From Firmicutes bacterium UBA2058 (GTDB lineage: Bacteria; Bacillota; Clostridia; Tissierellales; Sedimentibacteraceae), in the NCBI GenBank assembly GCA_002332905.1, contig DDAM01000004.1, positions 71,122-103,165 on the forward strand: 32,044 nucleotides of DNA. The letters run 5' to 3'. Both the position numbers and the translations under genes were made by a program. Of the stretch, positions 7,596-16,178 are shown one piece after another (the first letter of the stretch is position 1; every line of letters starts with the position of its first letter). The notes beneath the pieces were generated by a model, which was not told where the DNA came from, did not search any database, and saw only the letters and a program-made list of their open reading frames with translations.

Positions 7596-7649
7596 ATATC
7601 GATTTATATCGATGTATTGTATTATATAATTAATATCGATAAATGTCAA
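7596..7649 (-). promoter_or_regulatory. Strong promoter with three ATATCGAT boxes (permease operon)
   Basis: Minus-strand TTGACA (7644-7649) and TATAAT (7621-7626) are separated by 17 bp. Perfect ATATCGAT octamers lie at 7596, 7606 and 7633. The first two are one helical turn apart downstream of the -10, and the third is in the spacer. The promoter at 2321-2373 shows the same order with spacings of 10 and 26 bp against 10 and 27 here. This points to one shared repressor. Confidence 0.8.
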
Positions 7650-7703
7650 TATGAAATTTATAAATTTAACATAAATTTGTACCCCCAACTATTAAAATAT
7701 AGC

Positions 7704-7752
7704 AAAAAAAATAAAGCATGAATTTTAGTTAGTTCTAAAATCTATGCTTTAT
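7704..7752 (-). terminator. Terminator copy downstream of the HU gene
   Basis: An 18-bp stem (7711-7728 with 7735-7752, two central mismatches) has an A-run at 7704-7711 that gives a minus-strand U-run. The left arm and A-run repeat 14-39 of the window almost base for base. A second hairpin (7782-7791 with 7798-7807, perfect 10 bp) lies between it and the HU stop. Confidence 0.75.
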
Positions 7753-7819
7753 GCATAAAATTAAAAATAATTGCAATTGTCTCAGATGGAGCTCAAACTC
7801 CATCTGATTATTTGAAATA

Positions 7820-8095
7820 CTAGTTAACAGCTTCTTTAAGAGATTTTCCAGCTTTGAACACTGGAGCTTTTGATGCAGGTATTGCAATTTCTTCTTTAGG
7901 ATTTCTTGGATTTCTTCCAGTTCTTTCTTTTCTGTTTCTAACTTCAAAAGTTCCGAATCCAACTAATTGAACTTTTCCGCCTTTTACCAATTCTTCTTTA
8001 ACACTGTCCATCATAGCGTTAATGGCTCTTTCAGCATCCTTTTTAGTAAATCCAGTTTTTTCTGCTACATTAGCAATTAATTCTGCTTTATTCAC
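7820..8095 (-). CDS. hup: HU-family DNA-binding protein
   Basis: This 91-residue histone-like protein bends and compacts DNA. I start it at GTG (8093-8095), giving NKAELI, because GGAGGG stands seven bases ahead and the length is that of HU. Typical features are FTKKDAERAI, the GFGTFEVRNRKERTGRNP core and the DNA-grasping arm, and PAFKAGK-like PVFKAGK near the end. It follows the MazG gene by 68 bp. The YabM-YabN-HU order is common in Firmicutes, where small sporulation and S4-domain genes usually come next. Here the arsenic island follows instead. Confidence 0.97.
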   Translation of the reverse strand: MNKAELIANVAEKTGFTKKDAERAINAMMDSVKEELVKGGKVQLVGFGTFEVRNRKERTGRNPRNPKEEIAIPASKAPVFKAGKSLKEAVN

Positions 8096-8163
8096 AAAAA
8101 AACCCTCCTTCAAATTATTAATTTTTTTATTTAAATTCCCAAGGGAATCTTTAACGTAAGTTA

Positions 8164-9228
8164 TTAATTTTCTTTTTCCTTTTGTTTTTCCCTTTGCCAA
8201 GCTTCAATAGCCTGTTCCGGTGTATAGACAATATCTTTGTCTGCAACACCCTCCCCAAATACATGTGGATGTCTTCTGATTAATTTATCACACACCATAG
8301 ATATAACATCATTTATGTTAAAATAACCTTCCTCTGAAGCCATTTCACTATGAAAAATTACTTGTAGTAGTAAGTCACCAAGTTCCTCACAAAAATTATC
8401 TATATCGCCCTTATTAATAGCCTCTATAACTTCATTTGCTTCTTCTATAATATTATCCTTACAAGATTCGTGAGTTTGCTTTCTATCCCATGGACAACCC
8501 TCTGGTCCACGCAGATACCTTACTATCCTACATAAGTTGTCTATATTATACAACGTTATTTTATATTTATCAATAGGCAAAATGCAAAAATATGTTGAAA
8601 ATCCATAATTATTTTCTTGGTCTATCAAAAAAAGCGGCATTTTTACTACCGAATCGCTCAAAACGTCTATTTTCAGCACTTCACAATCATCGGAATACGA
8701 TTCCATAAGTTTGATTTTAACCTCTGAAGCAATCGATTTACTATCTACTTGTGTAATAAAATTTACTGCATTAACATCAAATGAAAATTCATCCATCTCA
8801 TTAGGATCTATAATTTTTATATTTTTATAATCAGAATACCCTGAGAGCTTGATGCATTTACTTAAAAAGCTCTCACCATCTATTATATCAATATGTATTG
8901 TATCCTTATAACCATCTAGAAGTTTTTTAGTTACAACATCTCCTAAATATGGGCTACCTGGTATACAATAATTAATTTTACCATATTTTTTAACTTCTGC
9001 AACTATTTTTTCAACAATTTTATTGTATATTTCATCAAATTCGACAAATTCATTAAAAATATTGTCGAAAGTAGTAAATTTAATGCCATTTATTTCCAAT
9101 TGTTCCACTATTGGATGTCTATTTGTTCTTAAATATGTTGGTATTTTTTCCGTTAGTGCCTTATAGGCTCTTAATGTTAAATCATCTGTTCCCCCTATGC
9201 CTAAACCGATTATCTGTATTGTATCCAT
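8164..9228 (-). CDS. yabN: YabN-type tetrapyrrole methylase-MazG fusion, short form
   Basis: Residues 1-225 form the methylase-like domain (GLGIGGTDDLT start, PGSPYLGD motif). Residues 230-354 form a MazG nucleotide pyrophosphohydrolase with E262-E263 and E281-E282-x-x-D285 as metal ligands. MazG domains hydrolyse NTPs to NMP and pyrophosphate, clearing damaged or excess nucleotides. At 354 residues it is about 130 shorter than Bacillus YabN, because only one MazG repeat is present. The SD is GAGAGG. It follows the flippase gene by 33 bp and precedes HU, so all three are likely co-transcribed. Confidence 0.92.
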   Translation of the reverse strand: MDTIQIIGLGIGGTDDLTLRAYKALTEKIPTYLRTNRHPIVEQLEINGIKFTTFDNIFNEFVEFDEIYNKIVEKIVAEVKKYGKINYCIPGSPYLGDVVTKKLLDGYKDTIHIDIIDGESFLSKCIKLSGYSDYKNIKIIDPNEMDEFSFDVNAVNFITQVDSKSIASEVKIKLMESYSDDCEVLKIDVLSDSVVKMPLFLIDQENNYGFSTYFCILPIDKYKITLYNIDNLCRIVRYLRGPEGCPWDRKQTHESCKDNIIEEANEVIEAINKGDIDNFCEELGDLLLQVIFHSEMASEEGYFNINDVISMVCDKLIRRHPHVFGEGVADKDIVYTPEQAIEAWQREKQKEKEN

Positions 9229-9261
9229 TATTACCTCTCATTACGCGCTTTATGGCGTCAT

Positions 9262-10860
9262 TTATTTTCTGACAAATCTTTTTAATTTGCTTCCCATTGG
9301 TATAAGCTCTAAATCATCGCTTGTTATTGCACCTGTCACAAATAATGCTACTAGGTAAGCAAAACCTCCAATTGCTATTGATAATAATGTAACTAATCCT
9401 CCAGATTTTATTACCATTCCACCAAACTTATAAATTACCCATACTACTATAGCCATTATAGCTGTTGATAGTAATGGAAGTGCTGAAATTTTGATAAAGT
9501 TACTTAATTTAATTGGAGTATACTTCTTAATATCAATATAGTTTAATATAGCAACAATAAAATATGTACCAGCAGTACTAAATGCAGCTCCTTTAATATT
9601 TACCGAAGGCATTCCTATTAGTATATATGATAATATTACCTTTATTATAAGTCCTATAAAAAGATTCTTTACAGGTATCATTTGTTTGTTTACTGATTGA
9701 AGCATTGCTGTAAACGCTTGAACTAATATCAAAAATATTACGCTTATTGATAAAATCTTCAATAATATACCAGAAGAAGCAAATTTATCAGCACCTATAC
9801 TAGGAAATAGCAAGGCTATTATTGGTTCTGCTAGCATGAACATTCCTATACCACATGGTAATGCTATAATTAAAGATATTTTAACACCCATATCTGATGT
9901 TTGATTTAATCTTAGTCTGTCTTTTTTTACATAAGCATCTGTTATAACTGGTACTAAGCTCATGGCTATTGCTGTTGAAAATGCCTGTGGAAAATTAATA
10001 AGAGTATGAGCAGTACCGCTTAATTGACCATACATATCAGCAATTTGAGATTCAGTAAATCCATGCAGTGCTAATCTGTTAAATACAAAATAATTATCTA
10101 CAATTCCCATCAAAGGTGCTATTGATGCACCTATAGTTATAGGAATAGCAATTTTTAAAAGTGTATTAACAATACTTTTATTCGTTTCTAATTTATTATT
10201 ATCTGATTCGTTAATTTCTTTTTTAGTAAGTTTTTTTCTTCTAATAAAAAATATATAAATTAAAACAAGTGCTACAATACTACCAATTGAGGCACCAAAA
10301 GTAGCTCCAGCAGCTGACTCCTCTAATCCTATATCTACTAAAGTATAGGCAAGGAAATATCCTACAGCTATTCTAAATAGCTGTTCAAATATTTGAGATA
10401 CTGCAATAGGCAACATTTCTTGTGAGCCTTGAAAAAAGCCTCTATATGAAGACAGTAAAGGTACTATTAAAAGAGCCGGAACTAATGCTAATAAAGAATA
10501 GTATGAACTAGAAGATCCCATAAAATCCATTACCGGTTTTGCAAATAGTAATATAAATACTGAAGAAACTAAGCCTAAAACAAACATTATTGTTAATGAA
10601 ACACTATATACCTGATAAGAACCCTTATAATTACCTAATGCTCTTTTCTCAGATATAAGCCTTGCTATAGCTGTTGGAAATCCCGCAAGAGATATAGCAA
10701 GCAAAAGATTATATATATTATAGGCAGGTTGATAATATCCCATACCTTCTGTCCCTATTAAATTGGTTAAAGGAAGCCTATAAATTGCTCCTAAAATTTT
10801 AACTATTAAACCAGCAAGTCCCAACACCGCTGCACCCTTGACAAAATTATCCTTTGACAT
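9262..10860 (-). CDS. SpoVB/YabM-type polysaccharide flippase (MVF/PST superfamily)
   Basis: This 532-residue protein has about fourteen hydrophobic segments. It opens with FVKGAAVLGLAGLIVKILGA and continues with the YQPAYNIYNLLLAISLAGFPTAIARL-type region of MurJ/SpoVB proteins. Such proteins flip lipid-linked wall or polysaccharide precursors. Its place ahead of the MazG and HU genes matches YabM of Bacillus better than SpoVB itself, though sequence alone cannot decide. GGAGG lies eleven bases before the ATG. Confidence 0.9.
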   Translation of the reverse strand: MSKDNFVKGAAVLGLAGLIVKILGAIYRLPLTNLIGTEGMGYYQPAYNIYNLLLAISLAGFPTAIARLISEKRALGNYKGSYQVYSVSLTIMFVLGLVSSVFILLFAKPVMDFMGSSSSYYSLLALVPALLIVPLLSSYRGFFQGSQEMLPIAVSQIFEQLFRIAVGYFLAYTLVDIGLEESAAGATFGASIGSIVALVLIYIFFIRRKKLTKKEINESDNNKLETNKSIVNTLLKIAIPITIGASIAPLMGIVDNYFVFNRLALHGFTESQIADMYGQLSGTAHTLINFPQAFSTAIAMSLVPVITDAYVKKDRLRLNQTSDMGVKISLIIALPCGIGMFMLAEPIIALLFPSIGADKFASSGILLKILSISVIFLILVQAFTAMLQSVNKQMIPVKNLFIGLIIKVILSYILIGMPSVNIKGAAFSTAGTYFIVAILNYIDIKKYTPIKLSNFIKISALPLLSTAIMAIVVWVIYKFGGMVIKSGGLVTLLSIAIGGFAYLVALFVTGAITSDDLELIPMGSKLKRFVRK

Positions 10861-10974
10861 ATAACCAAAGTCCTCCCATTTTACTACTTTATATATTTAC
10901 TAGTTCCTACTTTACCACAAAAGCAATTATAATAAAAGAAAAAAATTATTAAAATTTCAAAATACAATTTAGTA

Positions 10975-11002
10975 TTGATAACATATAATTGTATGATATA
11001 AT
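10975..11002 (+). promoter_or_regulatory. Promoter of recD2, followed by leader hairpin
   Basis: TTGATA (10975-10980) and TATAAT (10997-11002) are 16 bp apart. The leader of about 140 nt contains a small hairpin (CTCAAG 11012-11017 with CTTGAG 11023-11028). No attenuator or riboswitch class was recognised in it. Confidence 0.65.
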
Positions 11003-11149
11003 ATGCATAGACTCAAGCAGAGCTTGAGATTGTGCAAGACTATTCGTAGTTGAGACTATAATTATAATATCACTATAGAAGATTAATATGTATGCATAAT
11101 CGAGAAATCTCTATTAATTTTCATAAAACAAAATCAAGTGAGGATTTTA

Positions 11150-13378
11150 ATGGAAGAGCTAAAAGGAATAATATTTGATATAATTTACAGAAATGAAGAG
11201 AATGGTTATACAGTTGCTTTATTGGAAACAGATATAAATATAATAACAATAACTGGTAGCTTCCCATCAGATCTGACTAATGAAACTATACAAATGTACG
11301 GCAAATACGTAAAGCATCCAAAATATGGTGAACAATTTCAAGTAGAAGCTTATAGTATATTACTGCCAACTCAGCTTGATGCGATTGAAAACTATTTAGC
11401 CTCAGGAATGATAAAGGGAATTGGCCCATCTACTGCGAAAAAAATTGTAGAAACCTTTGGTGATAATACATTTTCTGTTATACAAAATAACCCTGAAAGA
11501 TTAACAGAAATCGAAGGAATCGGCGAAATAAAGGCTAAAACTATATCAGAAAGCTTTATTAATCAACTTGATATAAAAGAAATAATGATGTTTTTACAAA
11601 GCCATAATATAAGTCCTAACTATGCCGTAAAAATATTCAAGCAATACGGCAATAGCACAATTTCTGTTATAAGCGAAAACCCGTATAAACTAGCAGAGGA
11701 TGTGTTTGGAATTGGATTTAAACTGGCAGATAAAATAGCATCTTCAATTGGAGTTGAAAAGCATTCATCATTTAGAATAGCTTCTGGATTGAAGTACCTG
11801 CTTATGGAGGGTGCTGCTAAAGGACACTCTTATCTTCCTCAAAGCGTACTAATTAATATGGCGGTAGCACTGCTTGGTGCAGACAAGGAAGTAATAACAC
11901 TTGAAATTAGAAATATGGCTTTTCAGGATAAGCTGCATATAGAAAATATAAATGGTCAGGAATGTGTTTACTATATACCTTATCATAATGCAGAAATTAA
12001 TGTTTGTAATAAGCTAATATCACTTAGTTCAATAGATTTTGAATTAACCGAAGAAGAGATTGAAAAGCTTTTAAATGTATCTCAACAAGATAATAGTATA
12101 GAATTAACTGAAACTCAAAATTTAGCTGTAAAAGAAGCAATAAAAAATGGTGTTACTGTTATAACAGGTGGTCCTGGTACTGGTAAGACTACAATTATAA
12201 AAACTATAATAGATATATTTGAAAAAATTAATAAAAAGGTTCTACTTAGTGCACCTACTGGCCGAGCTGCTAAAAAAATAACTGAATCGACATGTAGGGA
12301 AGCAAAAACTATTCACAGAATGTTAGAATATGCCTATGGAGAAAGTGACAGTAATCTTACATTTAATAAAAATGAGGACTTCCCTCTTGATGCTGATGCA
12401 GTAATAGTTGATGAAGTTTCAATGCTTGATATAATTTTAATGAATAATCTTTTAAAAGCAATTAAGCTTGGAACTAGGCTAATTCTAGTTGGAGATATGG
12501 ACCAGCTTCCATCTGTTGGAGCTGGCAATGTATTGAAGGATATTATTTATAGTGAAGCTATTGATACTATAAGACTAGACAAAATATTTAGGCAAGCGCA
12601 AGGTAGTAGCATTATAGAAAATGCACATAGAATTAATAGCGGCAATATGCCTACATGCAATGAAAAGGATTCAGATTTTTTCTTTATGAAAAAATCAACC
12701 AATAAGGATATATCCGATTTAATTGTTGAATTATATACAGAAAGACTTCCTCTAAAATACTCTATCGACCCAGTAAAGGATATTCAAGTTTTATCTCCAA
12801 TGAAAAAAGGCGATGCTGGGGTTATAGAATTAAATAATAAATTGCAAGAAATTATTAATCCACCTTCAAAGCTGAAAGCTGAAAAAGTAGTTGGAAAAGT
12901 GATTTTTAGAGTTGGTGATAAGGTAATGCAAATTAAAAATAATTATCAATTACCTTGGAACATTCATATAGAAGATGGCAAAGATATTGAGGGAGAAGGA
13001 ATATATAACGGAGATATTGGATATATAATTTTTATAAACGAAAAAGACCAAGAGTTAATAGTAGAATATGATGATAAAAAAGAAGCTTTATACAATTTTT
13101 CTCAATTAGATGAGCTTATATTAGCCTATGCCTCTACTGTGCACAAAAGTCAAGGAAGTGAATTTCCTATTATTATTATGCCTATAACTTGGGCTCCCGA
13201 AATGCTTTTAACGAGAAATTTAATATATACAGCAGTAACACGTGCTAAAAACCTTGTAGTGCTTGTCGGACAAGAAAAATACTTAGAGTTTATGATAAAA
13301 AACGATAAAATTGACAATAGATATTCAGCCCTTGATTTAAGATTAAAACAAGTAAAGGAATTTTATAATTGGGAATAG
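11150..13378 (+). CDS. recD2: RecD2 helicase (ATP-dependent 5'-3' DNA helicase)
   Basis: This 742-residue superfamily 1B helicase acts in DNA repair in bacteria without a RecBC partner. I choose ATG 11150 because GTGAGG lies six bases ahead; a GTG at 11138 would overlap that SD. An N-terminal OB-like and helix-hairpin-helix region includes GIGPSTAKKIVETFG and IEGIGEIKAKTI. Walker A is GGPGTGKTT near residue 340, and VDEVSM lies near 420. GDMDQLPSVGAGNVL, the RLDKIFRQ motif and VHKSQGSEF near 663 follow. It is complete. Its stop codon lies inside the first hairpin of a repeat at 13376. Confidence 0.96.
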   Translation: MEELKGIIFDIIYRNEENGYTVALLETDINIITITGSFPSDLTNETIQMYGKYVKHPKYGEQFQVEAYSILLPTQLDAIENYLASGMIKGIGPSTAKKIVETFGDNTFSVIQNNPERLTEIEGIGEIKAKTISESFINQLDIKEIMMFLQSHNISPNYAVKIFKQYGNSTISVISENPYKLAEDVFGIGFKLADKIASSIGVEKHSSFRIASGLKYLLMEGAAKGHSYLPQSVLINMAVALLGADKEVITLEIRNMAFQDKLHIENINGQECVYYIPYHNAEINVCNKLISLSSIDFELTEEEIEKLLNVSQQDNSIELTETQNLAVKEAIKNGVTVITGGPGTGKTTIIKTIIDIFEKINKKVLLSAPTGRAAKKITESTCREAKTIHRMLEYAYGESDSNLTFNKNEDFPLDADAVIVDEVSMLDIILMNNLLKAIKLGTRLILVGDMDQLPSVGAGNVLKDIIYSEAIDTIRLDKIFRQAQGSSIIENAHRINSGNMPTCNEKDSDFFFMKKSTNKDISDLIVELYTERLPLKYSIDPVKDIQVLSPMKKGDAGVIELNNKLQEIINPPSKLKAEKVVGKVIFRVGDKVMQIKNNYQLPWNIHIEDGKDIEGEGIYNGDIGYIIFINEKDQELIVEYDDKKEALYNFSQLDELILAYASTVHKSQGSEFPIIIMPITWAPEMLLTRNLIYTAVTRAKNLVVLVGQEKYLEFMIKNDKIDNRYSALDLRLKQVKEFYNWE

Positions 13379-13435
13379 AGCGAAGAAAAAACACTCTTCG
13401 CTCTATGGAAGAATCAAAAAAACGATTCTTCATAG
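13376..13435 (+). repeat. Double hairpin of a dispersed repeat family after recD2
   Basis: Two stems lie back to back: TAGAGCGAAG (13376-13385) with its complement at 13396-13405, and 13403-13415 with 13424-13435 (one bulged base). The reverse complement aligns with 22176-22217, sharing the GAAGAATC...GATTCTTCC block and the following TAGAG. No long U-run follows, so it may protect the mRNA end or act as a weak terminator. Confidence 0.6.
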
Positions 13436-13471
13436 TGAAACCGTGGGGTGGTGTAATGGGGTGGATAATGT

Positions 13472-14194
13472 ATGATTAAATATATTCAGTCTTTTTTAGA
13501 GCTATTATATCCTGAAAAAAATATATGTCAGATTTGCAATACATATGATAGTAGCATTAGTGATACCTATATATGTAAATCTTGTTTATCAAAGCTTGAA
13601 AAAATTAATGGACCTGTATGTAAAATATGCAATAAGAGCTTAAGTCATAATCCTGATTTAATTATTTGTGAGGAATGCACTAAAGATAAAAGAAGCTTTG
13701 AGGTATCAAAAAGTCCGTTTTATTATAAAGGAACCGTTAAAAAACTTATACATGATTATAAATATTGTAATAAAACATATTATTACAAACTTTTTGGGTA
13801 TTTACTTGTACAATTTATGAAAGAAAATGATTATACAAACTTCGATTACATAATGTCTGTTCCATTGCATAAGATTAAATTAAGGAAAAGAGGATATAAT
13901 CAGTCTAAGCTTTTAGCAAAATATATTGAAAAGTATTTTGATATCTCTTACATAAATGTGTTGAAAAGAGTAAATAATACAGAAAAGCAAAGCAATTTAT
14001 CAAAATATGCTAGACAAAAAAATCTTCAAAACGCTTTTACTATAAGAAATAATAAAATCATAAGATTAATAGAAGGAAAAAATATATTAATTATTGATGA
14101 TATATTTACTACTGGAACAACTATAAATGAATGCAGTAAGATATTGAAATTTCATGGTGCTAACAAGGTTTATGCTTTAACATTAGCTAGATAA
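13472..14194 (+). CDS. comF: ComF-family phosphoribosyltransferase-like protein
   Basis: This 240-residue protein starts with two zinc-finger-like Cys sets (CQIC...CKSC and CKIC...CEEC) and ends with a type I PRTase fold bearing the PRPP loop IDDIFTTGTT (about 207-216). ComF proteins are linked to DNA uptake for transformation; the biochemical role is not settled. An SD-like GGGGTGG precedes the ATG. The nearby HPF gene is separated by about 98 bp. The ComF-HPF order is common in Firmicutes. Confidence 0.92.
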   Translation: MIKYIQSFLELLYPEKNICQICNTYDSSISDTYICKSCLSKLEKINGPVCKICNKSLSHNPDLIICEECTKDKRSFEVSKSPFYYKGTVKKLIHDYKYCNKTYYYKLFGYLLVQFMKENDYTNFDYIMSVPLHKIKLRKRGYNQSKLLAKYIEKYFDISYINVLKRVNNTEKQSNLSKYARQKNLQNAFTIRNNKIIRLIEGKNILIIDDIFTTGTTINECSKILKFHGANKVYALTLAR

Positions 14195-14292
14195 ATATAT
14201 TTAAAATAATATTGTTTATTAGTGTTTAATTCTATCCTTAAAGGGTATAATTATGATACAAGATTCTATAAAACTTGAAAGGAGTTGATTGC

Positions 14293-14820
14293 ATGAACAT
14301 AATCGTTTATGGAAAAAACATTCAACTGACTGATGCATTAAAGGAAGTTGCAACAAAAAAAATAAGTAGACTTGATAAATTTTTTTACAAGGATATTGAA
14401 GCTAAAGTTGTTCTAAGCGTTGAAAGAAAAAGACAAAAGGTAGAAGTGACCATACCATTTAACGGAAGAATACTACGTGTGGAAGAAGCTTCAGAAGATA
14501 TGTATTCATCAATAGATGATGCAGTTGAATCATTAGAAAAACAAATTAGAAAACATAAAACAAAACTTGAAGATAGAAAACATAGTAGTGAATCAATAAA
14601 ATTTGAAAATGTTGAACCTTTAGATGAAGTTGAAGAAGATTTTAAAGTAGTTAAAACAAAAAGATTCGCAATTAAACCTATGAGCATAGAAGAAGCAGTT
14701 TTACAAATGGATTTATTAAAGCATGACTTCTTTGTTTTCCTTAATGCAGATACTGAGGAGGTAAATGTAGTTTATAAAAGGAAAGACGCCAATTACGGCT
14801 TAATTGAGCCGGAATTTTAA
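14293..14820 (+). CDS. hpf: Long-form ribosome hibernation promoting factor
   Basis: This 175-residue protein has an N-terminal HPF/YfiA domain (about 1-100, MNIIVYGKNIQLTDALK) and the C-terminal domain that joins two ribosomes into 100S dimers (about 115-175, IKPMSIEEAVLQMDLL, NYGLIEPEF). I start at ATG 14293 because GGAGTTG lies seven bases ahead; an in-frame ATG at 14275 has no such site. A perfect terminator follows. Confidence 0.96.
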   Translation: MNIIVYGKNIQLTDALKEVATKKISRLDKFFYKDIEAKVVLSVERKRQKVEVTIPFNGRILRVEEASEDMYSSIDDAVESLEKQIRKHKTKLEDRKHSSESIKFENVEPLDEVEEDFKVVKTKRFAIKPMSIEEAVLQMDLLKHDFFVFLNADTEEVNVVYKRKDANYGLIEPEF

Positions 14821-14828
14821 TATAAAAG

Positions 14829-14858
14829 GGATGTAAACCTAGGTTTACATCCTTTTTT
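14829..14858 (+). terminator. Terminator of hpf
   Basis: A perfect 12+12 palindrome (14829-14840 with 14841-14852) is followed by six Ts (14853-14858), nine bases past the hpf stop. Confidence 0.93.
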
Positions 14859-14934
14859 ATTTACGCATTATTAAATCTTAACTACGAAGGTCAGTTGTAA
14901 ATTACTTCGATTAAGTAAGATTATGCTCATACTC

Positions 14935-15396
14935 TCACTTATAAAAAATGTTGCGTAGCAATTTTTCATTGAGTTCATAAAGTACAGTTTTCTGATCAGA
15001 ATAATAAATCAATTCATACGCTTCTTCATATGACAACCACTTTACTTGTGTATGTTCGTCAGATAGGATAATTTGTCCATTGAATGGCATAACAAAGAAG
15101 TACATTGGAACTACAACAACATCATTACCCCATATTGCTTGTGCTTCAGTCCCGAATATATTAGCTGGTAAATAACTGATGCTTTCTAACGGAAAAAGTG
15201 GTAAGGTTTCCTTAATTCCAGCTTCTTCAAACAATTCTCGACGAACACCTTCTTCTACTGTTTCTTTATCTTCTAAACCACCACAAACTCCTTGCCAACA
15301 AAAAGGCATATCTGCTCTTTGAAAAATTGCATATTCATAACAATTTTCTTTTTTACGAAATAAATATATGTGTACCTGTTTTGGTTGTCTTGCCAT
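14935..15396 (-). CDS. NUDIX hydrolase
   Basis: This 153-residue enzyme has a complete Nudix box at residues 39-61, with G39, E45, R53-E54, E57-E58, G60 and I61 in register. Members hydrolyse nucleoside diphosphate derivatives; the substrate here cannot be read from sequence. The opening QPKQVHIYLFRKKE resembles dihydroneopterin triphosphate pyrophosphatase-like or house-cleaning members, a weak hint. GGTAGGTG stands before the ATG. Directly upstream lies a decayed acetyltransferase. Confidence 0.92.
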   Translation of the reverse strand: MARQPKQVHIYLFRKKENCYEYAIFQRADMPFCWQGVCGGLEDKETVEEGVRRELFEEAGIKETLPLFPLESISYLPANIFGTEAQAIWGNDVVVVPMYFFVMPFNGQIILSDEHTQVKWLSYEEAYELIYYSDQKTVLYELNEKLLRNIFYK

Positions 15397-15428
15397 GTAA
15401 ATTCACCTACCTATTATTTAATTAATTT

Positions 15429-15623
15429 TTAATTTTTTCCGGATACCTGGAAATATTTTAATATCGTTGATTTGTAATCATACTCAATTTCTCGTTCTTC
15501 AATAAAAATAAAACCTAACTTTTCAATAACTTTCTGGGATGGTATATTTGTAGTTTTAACAATTGCGCACAAATATGTTTTGCCGCGAGAATTAAAAAAA
15601 CATTCAATAATTGCATTTGCTGC
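15429..15623 (-). pseudogene. C-terminal remnant of a GNAT acetyltransferase
   Basis: Reading the minus strand from 15623 to the TAA at 15429 gives 64 residues without a start codon. They include CAIVKTTNIPSQKVIEKLGF, the acetyl-CoA binding and late-helix pattern of GNAT N-acetyltransferases, and then EEREIEYDYKS. An in-frame stop (15624-15626) lies directly upstream, and the N-terminal two thirds of the family are missing. Just beyond is unstructured AT-rich DNA and then the palindromic element at 15709. The gene was probably cut by rearrangement or insertion. Confidence 0.75.
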
Positions 15624-15708
15624 CTAATATAATAGTACTTTACAACACAAGAATTGTAATACATTTTTTTACCAATATTCAATATTAAGTTGTCAAAGTA
15701 TTTAAATT

Positions 15709-16117
15709 AAATAAGAATTTAATAGATTAACTGCTGAAAGCAAAAAATATTGTTACATTAGAGGTTAGCAGACAAGTTAACTGCTCCGTTAAACTGTACT
15801 GTGAAGCAAAGTAAAGCGAAAAAAATAAAAAACGTTTTTTATTTTATTTGCTATTTGTAGCAACCGACATTTAAAGAAAAATAAAAGGATTTTTCTTTGA
15901 ATGTCTACAATTTGGGTAACGGTCTGCTAAATTTATTTACGTCTTAAAAAGCTTAGCTGGCAAACATACCAGTAACGCAAAAAAACAAGAAAAATCCTTT
16001 TTATTTTTCTTGTTTTTTCGTCGCTATGAATAGTAAGGTATATCGAGGCAACTTACTGCCTGCTAAGCTTTTTAACAGCATACTTTATTAAAAAGTTACT
16101 CTATTAAATTCTTATTT
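15709..16117. repeat. 409-bp palindromic element with 24-bp terminal inverted repeats
   Basis: The ends (15709-15732 and 16094-16117) are inverted repeats matching at 23 of 24 bases. Inside are a perfect 24-bp palindrome (15822-15845), a 17-bp stem (15866-15882 with 15889-15905) and a 19-bp stem with one mismatch (15944-15962 with 16057-16075). The last encloses another hairpin (15976-15995 with 16003-16020). The hairpin at 15866 is almost the reverse complement of the one at 15976. No coding frame is evident. The form is that of a MITE or other non-autonomous folded element; no clear target duplication is visible. Confidence 0.7.
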
Positions 16118-16133
16118 ATTTTTTTTAATAAAA

Positions 16134-16142
16134 TGCTATAAT
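16134..16142 (+). promoter_or_regulatory. Extended -10 promoter for pepT
   Basis: TGCTATAAT gives an extended -10 about 35 bases upstream of the pepT start and just outside the right end of the palindromic element. No good -35 is present, as is usual for extended -10 promoters. Confidence 0.55.
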
Positions 16143-16178
16143 ATATACAATAATATATAAAACGGAGGAAATTTAATT

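Noticed and set aside
7735..7962. Lys/Glu-rich 75-residue minus-strand frame near HU
   Set aside because: It is an out-of-frame reading of the HU gene and its terminator hairpins.
11003..11149. Riboswitch or T-box in the recD2 leader
   Set aside because: Only one short hairpin is visible, with no T-box motif, no conserved riboswitch core and no terminator/antiterminator pair.
15640..16178. CRISPR array or tRNA/rRNA gene
   Set aside because: The repeats are inverted, not regularly spaced direct repeats, and no cloverleaf or rRNA sequence was found here or elsewhere in the window.
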